This document shows, in pieces, positions 4,689 to 5,915 of a DNA stretch of 5,915 bases. Origin of the DNA: Bacteroidota bacterium. GTDB lineage: Bacteria; Bacteroidota; Bacteroidia; Bacteroidales; JAADJA01. The stretch is taken from NCBI GenBank assembly GCA_024278155.1, contig JAJRTT010000202.1:1-5915 (forward strand). Reading direction: 5' to 3'. Each line of letters opens with the position of its first letter. Positions within the stretch are counted from its first letter, which is position 1. The notes under the pieces are model-generated. The model was not told the DNA's origin and did no database searches. It saw nothing but the letters and a program-made list of their open reading frames with translations. Made by a program: the position numbers and the translations under genes.

Positions 4689-5537
4689 TTATTCCATGAT
4701 TGTCATGTACATACTTGGACTCTGTTTCTTGTTTATTATCCATTTTGCTTCAGTTCCCCAACGATATAACCCGAAGTGTTTTTTACTGTTTTTAAACAAA
4801 ATGTATGCATCCGACATTCTTTTGTTGATCGTTATGGCACGGTCAGGATTATTACCAAACACATCCAGCCATTCCAGTGTTACAGCCACTTTATCACTTA
4901 GGATTATGTTATAGGGCTCTAAATCAATTTCTACCCAACCGGATTCATTTGAGATGGAAAACATAATATTTTCAGTCAACAATTCGTCCAAAATCAATGT
5001 GTCCTTAATTGACCTGATATGAAGCCGGAACAAGCTTTTATCAAAAGATTGCCGCTTGAGCAATACGTTTAAGTTTTTAACCTTTACGGGTTTTTCCCCT
5101 AAGTCCAGCTTTATCCCGATCTCGAACCCGCTTTTTATTTGTTGCCCGCCCCAACCGCTCCAACCAGAAAACCTGTTTGGGTGGAGTGGCCCTACTTTTC
5201 TTTCTTTTGTTGGTTTTACAATAACTTCTGTCAGCTCTATAATTGCTTCATCGAGTTTTATTTCATTTTGTTGGTCTTGCAATTCCTGTACGGTGAATTT
5301 TTGGGGCTTAAAACCTATCATTGAAATTCTCACGATAGATAGTCCATCAACTTTTGCTTCAAACCTAAAATACCCGGTACTGTCCGTAATTGTCCCAAAA
5401 TTCGTATCAATGATCCCAATGCTAACATATTCCAATGGTTCATTTGTTTTAGAATCAGAAACCCTACCTGCTATTACCTGTCCATTGACTTTAATTTGAA
5501 TAAACAAAAATATTGCAAATACTGGAATTATCCTCAT
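4689..5537 (-). CDS. Secreted protein with CarboxypepD_reg-like N-terminal domain
   Basis: This 282-aa exported protein has a signal peptide at 1-19 (MRIIPVF, hydrophobic core, ending KVNG|Q20). Residues 21-105 are a CarboxypepD_reg-like beta-sandwich: VIAGRVSDSKTNEPLEYVSI (21-40), GTITDSTGYFRFEA (48-61) and the closing ISMIGFKPQKF (71-81). LTEVIVKPT (102-110) follows, resembling the link into TonB-receptor plugs, but no plug or barrel comes after it. The rest (about 115-282) is an unassigned, beta-rich region with SGWSGWGGQQIKSG (124-137), VKVKNLNVLLKR (151-162) and a C-terminal FGLYRWGTEAKW (255-266). No T9SS sorting domain and no transmembrane segment after the signal are visible. Such proteins are common and uncharacterised in Bacteroidota. 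It starts 112 bp after the kinase gene and lies before the response regulator, so co-transcription with the kinase is plausible. It could be a periplasmic sensor partner or an unrelated insertion. Confidence 0.82.
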   Translation of the reverse strand: MRIIPVFAIFLFIQIKVNGQVIAGRVSDSKTNEPLEYVSIGIIDTNFGTITDSTGYFRFEAKVDGLSIVRISMIGFKPQKFTVQELQDQQNEIKLDEAIIELTEVIVKPTKERKVGPLHPNRFSGWSGWGGQQIKSGFEIGIKLDLGEKPVKVKNLNVLLKRQSFDKSLFRLHIRSIKDTLILDELLTENIMFSISNESGWVEIDLEPYNIILSDKVAVTLEWLDVFGNNPDRAITINKRMSDAYILFKNSKKHFGLYRWGTEAKWIINKKQSPSMYMTIME

Positions 5538-5649
5538 TTGTTGTTTTTATGTTTTCTATTATAAATGGCTTCGCCTTTTTCTACTGATTTGAGTCCTTTG
5601 GACTTATTTGTCGTATATTTCAAATAGTGCAAATTGCAAATTTCATCGA
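5538..5649. other. 112-bp spacer between the kinase and the secreted protein gene, with a small hairpin
   Basis: AGTCC (5592-5596) and GGACT (5600-5604) form a 5-bp stem with a 3-nt loop. GGCTTCGCC (5562-5570, 3-bp stem) is followed by TTTTT on the plus strand. GCAAATT is repeated in tandem near 5630. None of these is strong enough to call a terminator, so read-through from the kinase gene into the next gene remains possible. Confidence 0.4.
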
Positions 5650-5915
5650 TTAATCCATGACCGGGAGTCCAACCTTAAAGGTTTTTTCAGACGCATCAAC
5701 AACAACATCCCTATCCGTAAGCAGCTTAAACCGGCTTACTATATTTTTAATCCCAATTCCAAGGGAAGTATCCCCGCTTTTCTTTCTAAAAACATTGTTC
5801 TCAACAAATAGCATTTTTGCTTTTTCATCAAAATAAACCTTGATATTCAATGGATGTAGTTTTGAAACCACATTGTGCTTAATGGAATTTTCGATGAGCA
5901 TTTGCAATACCATGG
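5650..5915 (-). CDS. LytS-type sensor histidine kinase, C-terminal ATPase part (partial)
   Basis: Only the last 87-88 codons are in the window; the gene continues past the right edge. The fragment is the end of a HATPase_c domain of the LytS/YehU class (His_kinase family). The N-box is MLIENSIKHN (5-14 of the visible part, with E8, N9, H13 and N14). A VENN stretch (37-40) stands where the first G-box lies in this class, and LGIGIKNIVSRFKLL (51-65) is the second G-box. The end, FKVGLPVMD, is a normal closing strand. The first visible ATG is internal: it falls in the conserved stretch just before the N-box, so the real start is outside the window. Membrane segments and the phosphorylated His are not visible. 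The nearby LytTR regulator is its probable partner. Confidence 0.9.
   Translation of the reverse strand, partial: MVLQMLIENSIKHNVVSKLHPLNIKVYFDEKAKMLFVENNVFRKKSGDTSLGIGIKNIVSRFKLLTDRDVVVDASEKTFKVGLPVMD

Overview
The window reads as an ordinary chromosomal stretch of a Bacteroidota bacterium (Cytophagales- or Flavobacteriales-like). The evidence is a protein with a C-terminal type IX secretion (T9SS type A) sorting domain, a LytS-type kinase and LytTR regulator of the usual Bacteroidota form, a CarboxypepD_reg-like secreted protein, a tRNA_anti-like (OB-fold) membrane-anchored protein, AT-rich intergenic DNA, and a general lack of Shine-Dalgarno sequences. No plasmid, phage, transposase, CRISPR, tRNA or rRNA signal was seen. 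All seven recognisable genes and one broken gene lie on the minus strand, so the window is described from right to left.

Right third (5915 to 3641): the C-terminal part of a LytS-type sensor histidine kinase enters from the right edge. Next come a secreted CarboxypepD_reg-like protein of unknown role and a complete LytTR-type response regulator. Kinase and regulator are probably partners, although the secreted protein lies between them. The 283 bp before the regulator gene hold an REP-like hairpin, two copies of a 14-bp direct repeat, and three heptamers at exact 20-bp steps in alternating orientation that could form two mutually exclusive hairpins.

Middle (3640 to 2029): after the regulator comes a spacer with a 10-bp perfect stem-loop and a diverged 93-bp-period duplication. 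It is followed by a small tRNA_anti-like protein and a secreted T9SS cargo protein that carries one CxxCH (haem c-type) motif and resembles choice-anchor V/Reeler-like proteins. A 12-bp tandem repeat sits between the last two genes.

Left third (2028 to 1): a second, longer REP-like element lies in the spacer before a periplasmic YceI-family protein. Then come a spacer with two hairpins, a TlpA/peroxiredoxin-like thioredoxin-fold protein, and the interrupted remnant of an SBBP-type beta-propeller gene that runs off the left edge.

Most of the encoded proteins are envelope or exported proteins. The thioredoxin-fold protein, the YceI protein and the CxxCH protein may share an envelope redox or stress theme, but that is inference from proximity. 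I found no convincing new multi-gene system. The most interesting material is in the intergenic DNA: related REP-like elements, a 9-mer shared by two spacers, and the organised region upstream of the LytTR gene.
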